Below are positions 45,214-55,362 of a DNA stretch of 64,000 nucleotides, one piece after another. The translations under genes were made by a program, and so were the position numbers. This DNA is from Sorghum bicolor (Eukaryota > Streptophyta > Magnoliopsida > Poales > Poaceae): NCBI RefSeq assembly GCF_000003195.3, contig NC_012877.2:17353344-17417343 (forward strand). Direction: 5' to 3'. The notes beneath the pieces were generated by a model that was not told the DNA's origin, made no database searches, and was given only the letters and a program-made list of their open reading frames with translations. Position 1 is the stretch's first letter, and every line of letters begins with the position of its first letter.

Positions 45214-46416
45214 GGGTGCGTTTGGTTCACGTTTTCGACTTGGCCTGGCTAGCTAACTAGCCAGGGTACCTCAAGCCTGGCTCTTCCAATGCAAGAGCCG
45301 ATTGTTTGGTTCACTTGTCTTAGCTAAGCCTGGTTTGCTTTGATCATGTTTGGTTACCTGAATGCAGTCACCTCTTTCTTGTTTTGGTAGCTTTACCTCT
45401 TTGAGGCATTACGTCGAACACTTGGTGGGCACTGAAATCTCGCCCACCTTGCCAGCCATGGACGGAACGACCGCAGAGCTGGAGGTGGCGAAGCGGGTGG
45501 TGATGTGCGGAGCGGGCGGAGCTGGAGGCGGCGAAGCTGGAGGTGACGGTGGCGGGACTGGGCTGAGGCCAAGGGGTGGAGGAGGAGGCCGATGCTGTTC
45601 GAGCTCAGAGCTGAGGCCACGACCGTCGGCAGTCGTGTCGGTCGCCATGGCCGTCGGCAGCCGTGCAGCTCGCCATGGCCGATGGGTGGAGGAGGAGGAG
45701 GCCGATGCTCGTCGTCCTCGGCGTCGGGGCGCGGCGCCGTGCAGGTCGCCATGGCCTCAGCTCCGACCTCAGCTCGCTCTCCATCAACAGCAACCTTAGC
45801 TCCGACCTGCTGCCCGTCGCGGACCTCTGCGCCATCGCGTCCCGCATGGCTGCCGCCGGCACCAGCAGATCGAGTTGTGCTGTGCTTCCTCGGCAAAAAA
45901 AGCAGAAGAAGCGACCAGGAGGAGGTGACCGTGAGCTCGCCCATCTGCTTCCTCGGCGAGCTACAAGCAGACGCGGAGCCCTGGCCGCACTTGGCTCCGC
46001 CCATCTGCTTCCTCGGCCAGCTCCTCGGCGTCCTCGCGTCCTCGCAGCCCCAGTCATGGTGAAGGGGCAGAAGAGGAGCACGCCGGCCTCCAGCAGCACC
46101 GCGGCGCCCTCGGCCACGGGCGGCGACGACAGGAGCACGGGCTCCGGCGCAGGGAGCAGCGCGTGAGGGAGAAGGAGGTGAGCGCAGTCGAGGAAGATGC
46201 GTCGAGGCAAGGGAGAAGGAGGTGAGCGGATGCGGCTAGCGCTGGCCAAGCCAGGCTTGCGGAGAACGGCCAAATCGGCCGTTTCCAGCAAGCCACCCAA
46301 ATCCCCTAATTTGGGCTTGCTGGAGTCTGGCTTGCAGGTCATCCAGCCAACCAAACAAGCTTAGGTTGTACTTCATAAGCCTGGCTAGACCCTTATGCAG
46401 GCAACCAAACACACTC
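45214..46416. mobile_element. ~1.2-kb TIR element with GC-rich interior
   Basis: GGGTGCGTTTGGTT at the left and AACCAAACACACTC at the right form 14-bp imperfect TIRs. TAT flanks both sides (45211-45213, 46417-46419). The interior 45440-46200 is GC-rich and has direct repeats: GGTGGAGGAGGAGG...GCCGATGCT near 45573 and 45684, and CCATCTGCTTCCTCGGC near 45941 and 46000. Frames are open on both strands only because of base composition. The GC-rich core could be captured host sequence; no parent gene was recognised. Confidence 0.55.
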
Positions 46417-46820
46417 TATATGACTATGGTAAGAGATGGCCACACACCACCACATACACTTCTCCTCACCATGCATGATGGTCGATGGATGTGGACCATT
46501 TCAACTTTTTTTTCCTCTCTCATGCACGCTAGCTTTTTGCAGTCTGATATGGACCAGATTTGAGTTCCAGTTACACAACGGTAAAGGTGGCCTAGCCACC
46601 TCTCGTTTTAGGTGCAGGGAAGGTGGCGACCTAAGAAGCGAAATACTTGACTAGCAAGTATTTGGTCACGCTCGTCTCTCCACCAACAACCAAACATGCA
46701 TATATCCTTTTCTATCTGCTCATCTTTTGGATTCGCTTGTATTCCAAGGATGTGTAATCGTTCTTCACAAGATACTCCACACATTTCTATCCCTTTCTTT
46801 ATTTATAAGGTGATGGAAGC
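46417..46820. other. Intergenic DNA
   Basis: AT-rich; nothing recognised. Confidence 0.35.
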
Positions 46821-46823
46821 TAA

Positions 46824-47065
46824 GGCCTTGTTTAGTTCCGAAAACTGAAAAGTTTTCGGAACTGTAGCACTTTCGTTTTTATTTGACAAACATTATCCAA
46901 TCATGGAGTAACTAGTCTTAAAAGATTCATCTCGTGATTTACAAGTAAACTGTGTAATTAGTTTTTATTTTTGTCTATATTTAATACTTCATGCATGTAG
47001 CGTAAGATTCGATGTGACGGAGAATCTTGAAAAAATTTTGGTTTTTGGGTGAACTAAACAAGGCC
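46824..47065. mobile_element. Tourist-like MITE 3
   Basis: 242 bp, GGCCTTGTTTAGTTCCG...GAACTAAACAAGGCC, TSD TAA on both sides (46821-46823, 47066-47068). Confidence 0.92.
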
Positions 47066-47426
47066 TAAAGTGTATTGGCCACATGAAAACCGAAGTTGCA
47101 TCGCATTGATGTGTGTAACCTTGATCTGGAGCGTTCCTAGGTTTATTGCAACATGCTTATTGGTCTGAAAAGACATAAAAACAGTAAAAGGTTGCATGAT
47201 CACAGTCTTAACATAATCAAGTCTCTTGGTGCACAAACGAATGCAACTATAGGCTCTATGCCGTCAACCTAGCTTAAAGTTAAATGATATTAGCAGTCAA
47301 CCTAGCTTAAAGTTAAATGATATTAGTATTTATGTCTTCAGATAAATTTAATACTAAAATATATTCTATAAATAATCTAATGATACTTATTTGTATTATG
47401 AATGTTAGTATTTTTTTTATATAACT

Positions 47427-47672
47427 GGCCTTGTTTAGATGCAAAAAGTTTTTGGATTTTGACACTGTAGCATTTTCGTTTTTATTTGACAAACATTGTC
47501 TAATTATGGAGTAACTAGACTTAAAAGATTCGTCTCATGATTTACAGATAAACTGTGCAATTAGTTATTCTTTTTATCTATATTTAATGCTTCATGCAGC
47601 ATGTGCCGCAAGATTCGATGTGACGAAAAATCTTGTAAAGTTTTGGGTTTTTGGGTGTATCTAAACAAGGCC
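47427..47672. mobile_element. Tourist-like MITE 4
   Basis: 246 bp, GGCCTTGTTTAGATGC...TCTAAACAAGGCC. Flanks ACT and TTA do not match, so the target duplication has decayed. Confidence 0.85.
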
Positions 47673-48079
47673 TTAGTCAAAGTACTTGTTTTTAACAGAG
47701 GAAGTACAGGGCAAGAGGGTAGAAAACTGAGTGTACCTTAGTAGGCTACCCGTCTTGTGATAAAACCTGGCAAGTTCTGGGTGATTAGAGAAAAAGAATT
47801 ATAATATTTATTCAAAGTGGATTATATGTCGAGCATATTACAGTACTATATATTTTTAAAATATTTGAAAAATATATATTATGTGCCGTTATATTTGCAT
47901 GTGAGGCTTGCCTCTCCGATCAAAGTGCACGTGATAATTAATTGCCATCTGTCACTAAATTCCGTGACATATATACTAAGATTTGTAATTTGGTCGTGAA
48001 AATAAACGCAATAGGTGGATGTGGAAGAAAAAATGATACGACTTTACAATACTATGGAGGGTTGTTGGGCACCATGAAC
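47673..48079. other. Intergenic DNA up to element B
   Basis: AT-rich. Ends in ATTAT, the target site of element B. No gene seen. Confidence 0.4.
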
Positions 48080-48084
48080 ATTAT

Positions 48085-48782
48085 TGTTGACACCGTTTTT
48101 GGGCGCGTGTCCAGGATGGCAGGATAAGATGACAGTATGTGGTTTACAGGATGAGCTGCCGATGAGGATGGTTGCCGATAAAGGAGATGTTGGACGTGAC
48201 TAAGTTTACAGGTGATGATGTGTATGTGCCGATGACTATGATAAGGAGGTCTGCCGATGACCATGGCAAAAGAGTCTGCCGATGATACAGAGGGGGAGTC
48301 TGGAAGCTGCTGATCGGGTTGTGGAAGAGTTTCGTCACGAGGGATAGCTGAGTTATTTCCTTATTTGTTTAAGTCGTTTTGTATACGGATTCCGTGTAGT
48401 TTGGAATTCGAATTCTAGTCGTGTTTAGTTATAGCTCTTTAAGCAGGGTATAAATATGGACCCTAGGGCTTTGTAATAATGAATCTATCAATCAATCAAA
48501 CACACGTTTTTACTCATATTCCAGCATCTACTTTTCGACGACTTCGTCATACTTTTTCTCTTTTACTACGAGTTCTTAGGAATTCGTCGACTTAAGCTCG
48601 GCGTATTCTCGAGTTCCGCGTGAGTACCTCTTAGCCGTGACATCCGGGCGCATCGCTGTTGTCAGGACTAAAGTATTCGAGTTATCACCTTTGCCGATAG
48701 CAAGGTCAAATCGGCTGGCACGCCTTAACGTTTAAATCGGGTATTAGCCCTTTGTGTTTGCAGATCAGTCTTTGCATCAACA
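48085..48782 (+). repeat. Element B 5' LTR
   Basis: TGTTGACACCG...GCATCAACA, 698 bp. TATA box TATAAATA at about 48449-48456. Six GCCGAT and one ATCGGC were counted in this LTR alone. Confidence 0.93.
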
Positions 48783-48789
48783 CATCTTT

Positions 48790-48807
48790 TGGCACGCCCA
48801 GTGGGAC
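48790..48807 (+). other. Element B primer binding site
   Basis: TGGCACGCCCAGTGGGAC, seven bases inside the LTR end. Position and the leading TGG fit a tRNA PBS; the tRNA was not assigned. It differs from A's PBS, supporting a separate lineage. Confidence 0.75.
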
Positions 48808-48829
48808 AAGATTCAAGATCAGGATCAAC

Positions 48830-51800
48830 ATGTCGATCTCTGACTTCGATCAGGAGAACGTCATCCCCGTGACGGAGGCCAATCTCAAGGATGAGCAGAA
48901 GCAAGCTATTGCCCAAGCCATGGAAGAACTCAAGCTGCAATGCCTGAGGTCTTTCAGCATAAACAGGAGCAGCGAGATGATCCAGAAAGATGCATTGCCG
49001 GCACCACGGCAGGTTACCTTCGAAGCCAATCCTGGCAAGCTTCAAGATATGGTTGACAGTGCTATTAACCGAGCTTTGATCAACCAAGCTGGTGTACTGT
49101 CTAATACGGTTTTCAATGTCGTGGCAAGAACTTTCAAGGAAGGACAAATCCCACCAGATTATGTGGGCCCCTCTCATCATCAGCCAACGGCACCAGAGGT
49201 CACGGCTCCATCAGCTGCTTTGACGGCTGCAAATGCAGAATCTGTCGTCCCTCCAAGTACATCGGGAGCTACTGGTGCACTATCTGTGCCGGTGACAACT
49301 AACCCGCAGACTTCAGGTGGGCAGAATAAGCTGACTACAGATATGTTAGCATCGGCAATGTCAGGGTTGACTCTTCCTCCTAACTGGTGGGGTTATGGTA
49401 TGCCTCCAGAATTGACGCCAGGTACATCGCAGATAACCGACATGAGGGGCAAGACTCCTATGACATCGGCGCTTTCCAATGCGCCGTTGAACCAGAGTCC
49501 CCGGTATACGACAACTACTACTGCAAGGCCTCACACTGGGAATCCTCAAGATTCAATGTTCCAGATGCCTAATGCATCGGCAGATTCGATGCTGATGCAA
49601 CAGAGGTCTATGGCCCAGTCGGGGTATGTCAATTCGATGATGGTACCCAATTACCAATCATCGGCAGCACCTATGCCGATGAATACTAATAATGGGTGGC
49701 TTGGACAGCAAGTCTTTCCACAATCGCCCCAGCAGAGTTATCAGGTTACAGGGTTCCAGCAAGGACAGGTCTATCCCGGGTTTCAAGGTCAGGGGATTCC
49801 CAACCAGCCGATGAATTTCGGACAGCAACTCGGGGGACAACAAATCGGTGGACAGCAGTTTGGTGGTCCGCAGATTGGAGGGCAGACGATCAACCCAGTG
49901 TTCCGTGCAGATCATGCCCCGAACCGACACGTGGAGGTTCGCCATCAGATGTCGGACCCGCAGCCTCCTCATCGGCAGGATGCCGATGCATATTGGGCCG
50001 ATAAAATTGCTGAAGTAATGAGGGAACAATTTGGGATAAAACCCAAAGTCAACACTTACTCTTATCGGACACCGTATCCTCCTGCATATGATTTGATCCC
50101 GCTTCCACATCGGTACAAGGTACCGGATTTTACCAAATTTTCCGGGCAGGACGACACGTCAACCATGGAGCATGTCAACAGGTTCATCATTCAATGCGGA
50201 GAAGCTGGTAACAGGGACGAATTGAGGGTTCGTCTATTTTCATCATCATTATCCGGATCGGCCTTTACTTGGTTCATATCATTACCTCCCAACTCAGTGA
50301 TTACTTGGGCCGATCTGGAGAAGCAGTTCCACAAATACTTCTTCTCCGGGGTTCATGAGAAGAAGATCACCGACTTGGTCAAGTTGAGACAGCGTAATGA
50401 TGAATCAGTTGAAGGTTTCGTGCAGAGGATACGGGAAGTTAAGAATAAATGCTACAGTCTGGTTCTAGATGATCAGCAGCTAGCCGATTTGGCCTTCCAG
50501 GGTTTATTGCCACACATCAGGGATAAGTATGCTTCTCAGGAGTTTGAAAGCTTAAGTCATTTGGTGCAGAGGATTTCTGATCAAGACGTCAAGCCTTTCG
50601 AGCCTAAAAGAGCATGGAACAAGAAAGTATCATTTGTTGATGAAGCAACGAGCTCCGATTCTGATGAGGAACCAGTCATCGGCTTGGCAGAGTGGGTCAA
50701 AAACAAGAAGCCGATGTCTTGTCCTTTTGGGCAGAAAGAACCAGAGAAGTTCGCCTTCGACACCGCTAAGGCCGATAAGATATTTGATTTTCTACTCCAG
50801 GAAGGTCAGATCAAGCTGTCTCCTAATCACGTGATCCCATCGGCTGAGGAGTTGAAGAGGATGAGATATTGTAAGTGGCATAATGCAACTTCTCATGATA
50901 CTAATGAATGCAAAGTTTTCAGACAGCAGCTGCAATCGGCAATAGAGTCTGGGAGGATTAAGTTTGACAGTCCCAAGACCCAGAAGCCGATGAAAATAGA
51001 CCAACATCCTTTCCCGACAAACATGTTGGATGCCAAGGGGAAGGCCAAGGTCTTAACATCGGAAACAGCCGAGAAAAGTGCATCGGTAGATCCTCAGCAT
51101 CAAGTTACTACTGCCGATGCAAAAAGTAAGGGCTTAGTCCAGGAAGGAACCAGTTCGGGTAGGCCCCCTCGGTCTGGTATCGTTATAACTCATAGAAGAC
51201 CTCGAGAGAACTGGCAGCAACGGGAAGAACGGTATCGGCGCCAGCAAGAAGATCATCGACGGGAGGAAGAAAGGCGCCGACAGGAGTGGAATCGGCATAG
51301 AGATCATTGGAACTGTCCGTTCTTCATCCATTGTTGGGAGGAAAATATTAAGCTTCCCACTGTCAGAGACTGCCCTGAGTGCAATGGTTATGATCGGTAC
51401 GACAGGACTGATCGGCGTTATCATGACGACAATCGACGATTTAATGGGCCGATCAGAGGAAGAGCATCAGTTCATGAGCGGCTAGGGGGCAGGCTTAGCG
51501 TGCACGATAGGCTTGGTGATCGTGTCCAATATTTTCCCAGGAACCAGGAAGAGCTCGAGGAGATGGCTAATGCGCGAGCTCCCGATGAGTTTATATTTTG
51601 CAGGGATGCTAACACGCATCGTATGGAGTCAAGGGAGAACCGACGCCTGGCAGCAAGGCAAAAGCCACTCCCTCCATGGTGTCCTGAAGGGTTAACCAAG
51701 ACACAGAAAAGGAGATTGCAACGTGAAAGGCAAGAGGGGCTAAGCAAAGGCGAGAACTCTGGAAGTCAACAGCCATCAGACACTAAGAGGGAAGGTCCAT

Positions 51801-52477
51801 CGGCAGGAGTCAACATGGTCTTTATGTTGCCGATGGAGTTTCTTGCACCATCCAGTGATGATGAGTTAGAGTTTTCCGATCAGATAGCTCAGCTGGCTCT
51901 GGATCCTATGACAACTATCTTTGAGAAACCTGCTGATGATGAAAGGCAGCATCTAAAAGCTCTATTCGTCAAAGGAAGGGTTGATGGGCAGCCAATGACT
52001 AAGATCCTAGTTGATGGTGGAGCTGCTATTAATATTATGCCGTATGCAGTATATCGGAAGCTTGGAAAAGGGGATCAGGACTTGACCAAAACCGATATGA
52101 TGCTCAAGGATTTTGAAGGAAATGTGTCTCCAGTCAAGGGGGCAATATGTGTGGAGTTGACCATTGGCAGCAAAACCTTGCCGACAACTTTCTTCGTGAT
52201 CAGTGGAAAGGGTGCTTACAACTTATTGTTGGGAAGAGATTGGATTCATGCCAATTGTTGCATCCCGTCTACAATGCACCAATGCTTGGTTCAGTGGGTA
52301 GGCGACAAGATTGAGATTGTCCCAGGAGATTCTTCTTATGTTATTGCATCGGCAGAGGCGGATACCTATGAGAGGACCAGGTGCATTTCAGGGGAAGTGT
52401 GGGAGAAAGATTTTCTCAAAGTTGCCGATTACGAGATTCCACCGATCCAAGCAGTCGGTTCTGACGACGGTTTTTAA
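48830..52477 (+). CDS. Element B gag-protease polyprotein
   Basis: Chosen ATG at 48830 (MSISDFDQENVIP), 23 bases past the PBS, 1215 aa. A long Gln/Pro/Gly/Met-rich N-terminal region with QQIGGQQFGGPQIGGQ-type repeats precedes the gag core (FTKFSGQDD, FTWFISLPP, FHKYFFSG) at about residues 440-590. A CX2HX4HX4C knuckle (CKWHNATSHDTNEC) follows, then an Arg/Glu-rich basic stretch and a second Cys-rich patch (CPFFIHC...CPEC). The aspartic protease has active site ILVDGGAAINIMP and distal NLLLGRDWI. The frame is intact and ends TAA at 52475-52477, overlapping the pol ATG. It supplies the particle protein and maturation protease. Confidence 0.93.
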   Translation: MSISDFDQENVIPVTEANLKDEQKQAIAQAMEELKLQCLRSFSINRSSEMIQKDALPAPRQVTFEANPGKLQDMVDSAINRALINQAGVLSNTVFNVVARTFKEGQIPPDYVGPSHHQPTAPEVTAPSAALTAANAESVVPPSTSGATGALSVPVTTNPQTSGGQNKLTTDMLASAMSGLTLPPNWWGYGMPPELTPGTSQITDMRGKTPMTSALSNAPLNQSPRYTTTTTARPHTGNPQDSMFQMPNASADSMLMQQRSMAQSGYVNSMMVPNYQSSAAPMPMNTNNGWLGQQVFPQSPQQSYQVTGFQQGQVYPGFQGQGIPNQPMNFGQQLGGQQIGGQQFGGPQIGGQTINPVFRADHAPNRHVEVRHQMSDPQPPHRQDADAYWADKIAEVMREQFGIKPKVNTYSYRTPYPPAYDLIPLPHRYKVPDFTKFSGQDDTSTMEHVNRFIIQCGEAGNRDELRVRLFSSSLSGSAFTWFISLPPNSVITWADLEKQFHKYFFSGVHEKKITDLVKLRQRNDESVEGFVQRIREVKNKCYSLVLDDQQLADLAFQGLLPHIRDKYASQEFESLSHLVQRISDQDVKPFEPKRAWNKKVSFVDEATSSDSDEEPVIGLAEWVKNKKPMSCPFGQKEPEKFAFDTAKADKIFDFLLQEGQIKLSPNHVIPSAEELKRMRYCKWHNATSHDTNECKVFRQQLQSAIESGRIKFDSPKTQKPMKIDQHPFPTNMLDAKGKAKVLTSETAEKSASVDPQHQVTTADAKSKGLVQEGTSSGRPPRSGIVITHRRPRENWQQREERYRRQQEDHRREEERRRQEWNRHRDHWNCPFFIHCWEENIKLPTVRDCPECNGYDRYDRTDRRYHDDNRRFNGPIRGRASVHERLGGRLSVHDRLGDRVQYFPRNQEELEEMANARAPDEFIFCRDANTHRMESRENRRLAARQKPLPPWCPEGLTKTQKRRLQRERQEGLSKGENSGSQQPSDTKREGPSAGVNMVFMLPMEFLAPSSDDELEFSDQIAQLALDPMTTIFEKPADDERQHLKALFVKGRVDGQPMTKILVDGGAAINIMPYAVYRKLGKGDQDLTKTDMMLKDFEGNVSPVKGAICVELTIGSKTLPTTFFVISGKGAYNLLLGRDWIHANCCIPSTMHQCLVQWVGDKIEIVPGDSSYVIASAEADTYERTRCISGEVWEKDFLKVADYEIPPIQAVGSDDGF

Positions 52478-54345
52478 TGGATAGATTCGCCGATGATGGA
52501 AAATTAGGCCAGAGATTCACATCGGCCGATGATTTGGTAGAAGTAGATATAGGTAGTGGTGATAAGCCTAGGCCTACTTTTATTAGTGCTAAGTTAAATC
52601 CTGAGTGTAAGCAGCAATTAACCAATTTGTTAAAAGAATATAAAGATTGCTTTGCCTGGGATTATACCGAGATGCCTGGTTTAGACCGATCAATTGTTGA
52701 ACATCGGTTACCCATCAAGTCTGGATTTCGGCCACATCAGCAGCCAGCTCGCCGATGTAATCCTAATATTCTACCTGATATTAAGGCCGAAATCACTAAG
52801 CTTATTGAAGCTAAGTTTATTCGGCAGTGTCGGTATGCCGAATGGATTTCCAATGTTGTTCCGGTTTACAAGAAAAACGGGAAACTTCGGGTGTGCATTG
52901 ATTTCAGGAATCTCAATAAAGCTACGCCGATGGATGGATACCCAATGCCTGTTGCCGATCTGTTGGTTGACGCCGCGGCTGGTCATCGGGTCATCAGTTT
53001 TATGGACGGCAATGCAGGATACAATCAAATATTCATGGCAGAGGAAGATATTCCAGAAACCGCATTTAGGTGTCCTGGTCATGTTGGGTTATTTGAATGG
53101 ATAGTCATGACCTTTGGGTTAAAGAATGCTGGTGCTACTTATCAAAGAGCCATGAATTTTATATTTCATGAGTTCATCGGCAAGCTGGTGGAGATCTATA
53201 TTGATGATGTGGTGGTTAAGTCTGGGGATTTCTCAAAGCATCTTGCCGACTTACAAAAGGTGTTAGAGTGCACAAGGAAGCATGGGTTGAAGATGAATCC
53301 CAATAAGTGTGCGTTTGGTGTATCGGTAGGGCAGTTTCTTGGTTTCATGGTACATCAAAGGGGGATTGAAATTAGTCGAAGATCTATTGATGCCATCAAT
53401 AAAATAGTGGCTGCCACCAACAAGACTGAGCTCCAGTCCTTTATCGGCAAGGTAAATTTTATCAGGAGATTTATATCCAATCTGTCTGGTAAGATTCGTG
53501 CTTTCAGTGCTCTCCTTAAGTTGAAAGCCGATCAAGAATTTATTTGGGGAAAAGAGCAGCAGTTGGCTTTGGATGAAATCAAGAAATATCTAGCGAATCC
53601 TCCAGTTCTAGTTCCACCTCAGCAGGGAAAGCCCTTCAGATTGTATTTGTCTACCGATGGGACGGTTATCGGTTCGGCTTTGATTCAAGAATTTGAAGGG
53701 AAAGAGCGTGTAATTTGTTACTTAAGCAGGAGATTAATTGATGCTGAGACCAGGTATTCGGCCATTGAAAAGTTATGCTTATGCTTATATTTTTCGTGTA
53801 TTAAATTGAGGCACTATTTATTATCGGCCGAATGCACTGTTGTTTGCAAAGATGATGTGATCCGATACATGCTATCTATGCCGATTATGAGTGGCAGAAT
53901 CGGTAAATGGATTTTAGCACTGTCGGAGTTCGATCTGCGTTACGAATCGGCTAAGGCAGTTAAAGGACAGATTATGGCCGATTTTGTGACTCGGCATTGC
54001 GGTGTAGTGGAGGCCTTGGAAATTGTGCCCTGGACACTTTTCTTTGATGGATCTACATGTGACCGGGGGGCAGGAATCGGCATTGTATTAGTTTCCCCTA
54101 AGGGGAGGAAGTATGAATTTTCCTTGCCGATTGTTGCTACATCGACAAATAATCAGGCTGAGTATCAGGCTCTGATCAAGGGATTGGAGTTGTTAAGAGA
54201 AGTTCGTGCTGATGCTGTTGAAATTTTTGGGGATTCTATGTTGGTTATAAATCAATTGGCCGGGAGCTATGAATGCCGAAGTGAAGTTCTCATAACTCAT
54301 TTCGAGAAAAGCATGCGACTGTTGAAAGAATTCAAAGATTTCTGA
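52477..54345 (+). CDS. Element B pol part 1: RT and two RNase H domains, ending at a TGA
   Basis: ATG at 52477 overlaps the gag-protease stop (TAATG), in the -1 frame. 622 aa. RT has the YIDDVVVKS active site near residue 240, preceded by PMPVADLLVD and [14 protein letters not shown]. The first RNase H covers LYLSTDGT...CYLSRRL. The second, archaeal-type RNase H carries FFDGSTC, AEYQA and FGDSML. The TGA at 54343-54345 cuts the second RNase H before its last block (NEEANRLAQHASG), which continues in the same frame. It is therefore a premature stop, probably from CGA or TGG. RT itself appears intact. Confidence 0.93.
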   Translation: MDRFADDGKLGQRFTSADDLVEVDIGSGDKPRPTFISAKLNPECKQQLTNLLKEYKDCFAWDYTEMPGLDRSIVEHRLPIKSGFRPHQQPARRCNPNILPDIKAEITKLIEAKFIRQCRYAEWISNVVPVYKKNGKLRVCIDFRNLNKATPMDGYPMPVADLLVDAAAGHRVISFMDGNAGYNQIFMAEEDIPETAFRCPGHVGLFEWIVMTFGLKNAGATYQRAMNFIFHEFIGKLVEIYIDDVVVKSGDFSKHLADLQKVLECTRKHGLKMNPNKCAFGVSVGQFLGFMVHQRGIEISRRSIDAINKIVAATNKTELQSFIGKVNFIRRFISNLSGKIRAFSALLKLKADQEFIWGKEQQLALDEIKKYLANPPVLVPPQQGKPFRLYLSTDGTVIGSALIQEFEGKERVICYLSRRLIDAETRYSAIEKLCLCLYFSCIKLRHYLLSAECTVVCKDDVIRYMLSMPIMSGRIGKWILALSEFDLRYESAKAVKGQIMADFVTRHCGVVEALEIVPWTLFFDGSTCDRGAGIGIVLVSPKGRKYEFSLPIVATSTNNQAEYQALIKGLELLREVRADAVEIFGDSMLVINQLAGSYECRSEVLITHFEKSMRLLKEFKDF

Positions 54346-55362
54346 TTAGAGCATATTCCTCGATTGCATAATGAAGAGGCCAATCGGTTGGCTCAGCATG
54401 CCTCGGGATATCAGCCTATGATTAATGCAATATCGGCAATCGGTGCCGATGATTGGAGGAAGGAAATTATTGATTATCTAAAGGATCCATCCAAGAAGGT
54501 TGAAAGACGAGTTCGATTTCAAGCGACCAAATATGTGCTCCTTGAAGATGAATTGTATTATCGAACTATTGATGGGATTCTTCTCCGATGTTTGGGTGAT
54601 GACGAAGCTAGGAGTTTGATGGGAGAGATCCATGAAGGGGTATGTGGAGCACATCAGTCGGCTTTCAAAATGAAATGGATGATTAGAAGGAATGGATATT
54701 TTTGGCCGACTATACTTGAGGATTGCTTTAAGTATTTCAAGGGATGTCAAGGTTGTCAAAAGTTTGGTAACATTCAAAGAGCACCCGCATCGGCTATGAA
54801 TCCTATTATCAAGCCTTGGCCGTTTCGGGGATGGGCTATCGATTTGATCGGCCAGATTTATCCACCATCTAGTAAGGGGCATAAGTTTATTTTGGTTGCC
54901 ACTGATTATTTCACTAAATGGGTTGAAGCTATTTCTTTGAAGAAGGTCACCTCGGCCAATATGATTGATTTTGTGAAGGAACACATTATTTACCGATTTG
55001 GGATTCCTCGGACAATTACTACCGATCAGGGCACTATGTTCACATCGGGGGAGTTTGATGAATTCGCAATCGGTATGGGGATTAAAGTGTTGAATTCTTC
55101 TCCTTATTATGCTCAAGCCAATGGGCAGGCCGAAGCGTCTAACAAAGGGATTATCAAGCTTATTAAACGAAAGATTGAAGAAAATCCTAAGCGGTGGCAT
55201 ACATTGTTAAATGAAGCACTGTGGTCTTATCGGATGGCTTGTCATGGATCAATCAAGGTGTCACCCTATCAATTGGTGTATGGACATGATGCAGTGTTGC
55301 CTTGGGAGATTAAGGCCGGATCCAGGCGATTATCTTTTCAAGATCGGGGGAACCGCCGATGA
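54346..55362 (+). pseudogene. Element B pol part 2: integrase, C-terminally truncated
   Basis: Same frame as pol part 1 after the TGA; there is no ATG at the true boundary. It begins with the end of the second RNase H. An HHCC module follows (VCGAHQSAF, CQGCQKF), then the DDE core (AIDLIG, TTDQGTMF, GQAEASNKGI) and SPYQLVYGHDAVLPWE. It stops at 55362 about 20 residues after the core. Family members have another 100 or more residues with the GPF/Y module, so a deletion has joined integrase to the tail of the antisense gene at about 55340-55350. Confidence 0.9.

Noticed and set aside
45362..46354. Long open frames on both strands
   Set aside because: Ala/Arg/Ser/Pro-rich products of a GC-rich repeat core, open in several frames at once; not treated as genes.
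49361..50110. Minus-strand ORFs opposite gag of element B
   Set aside because: Shadow frames of the plus-strand gag; no independent motifs.
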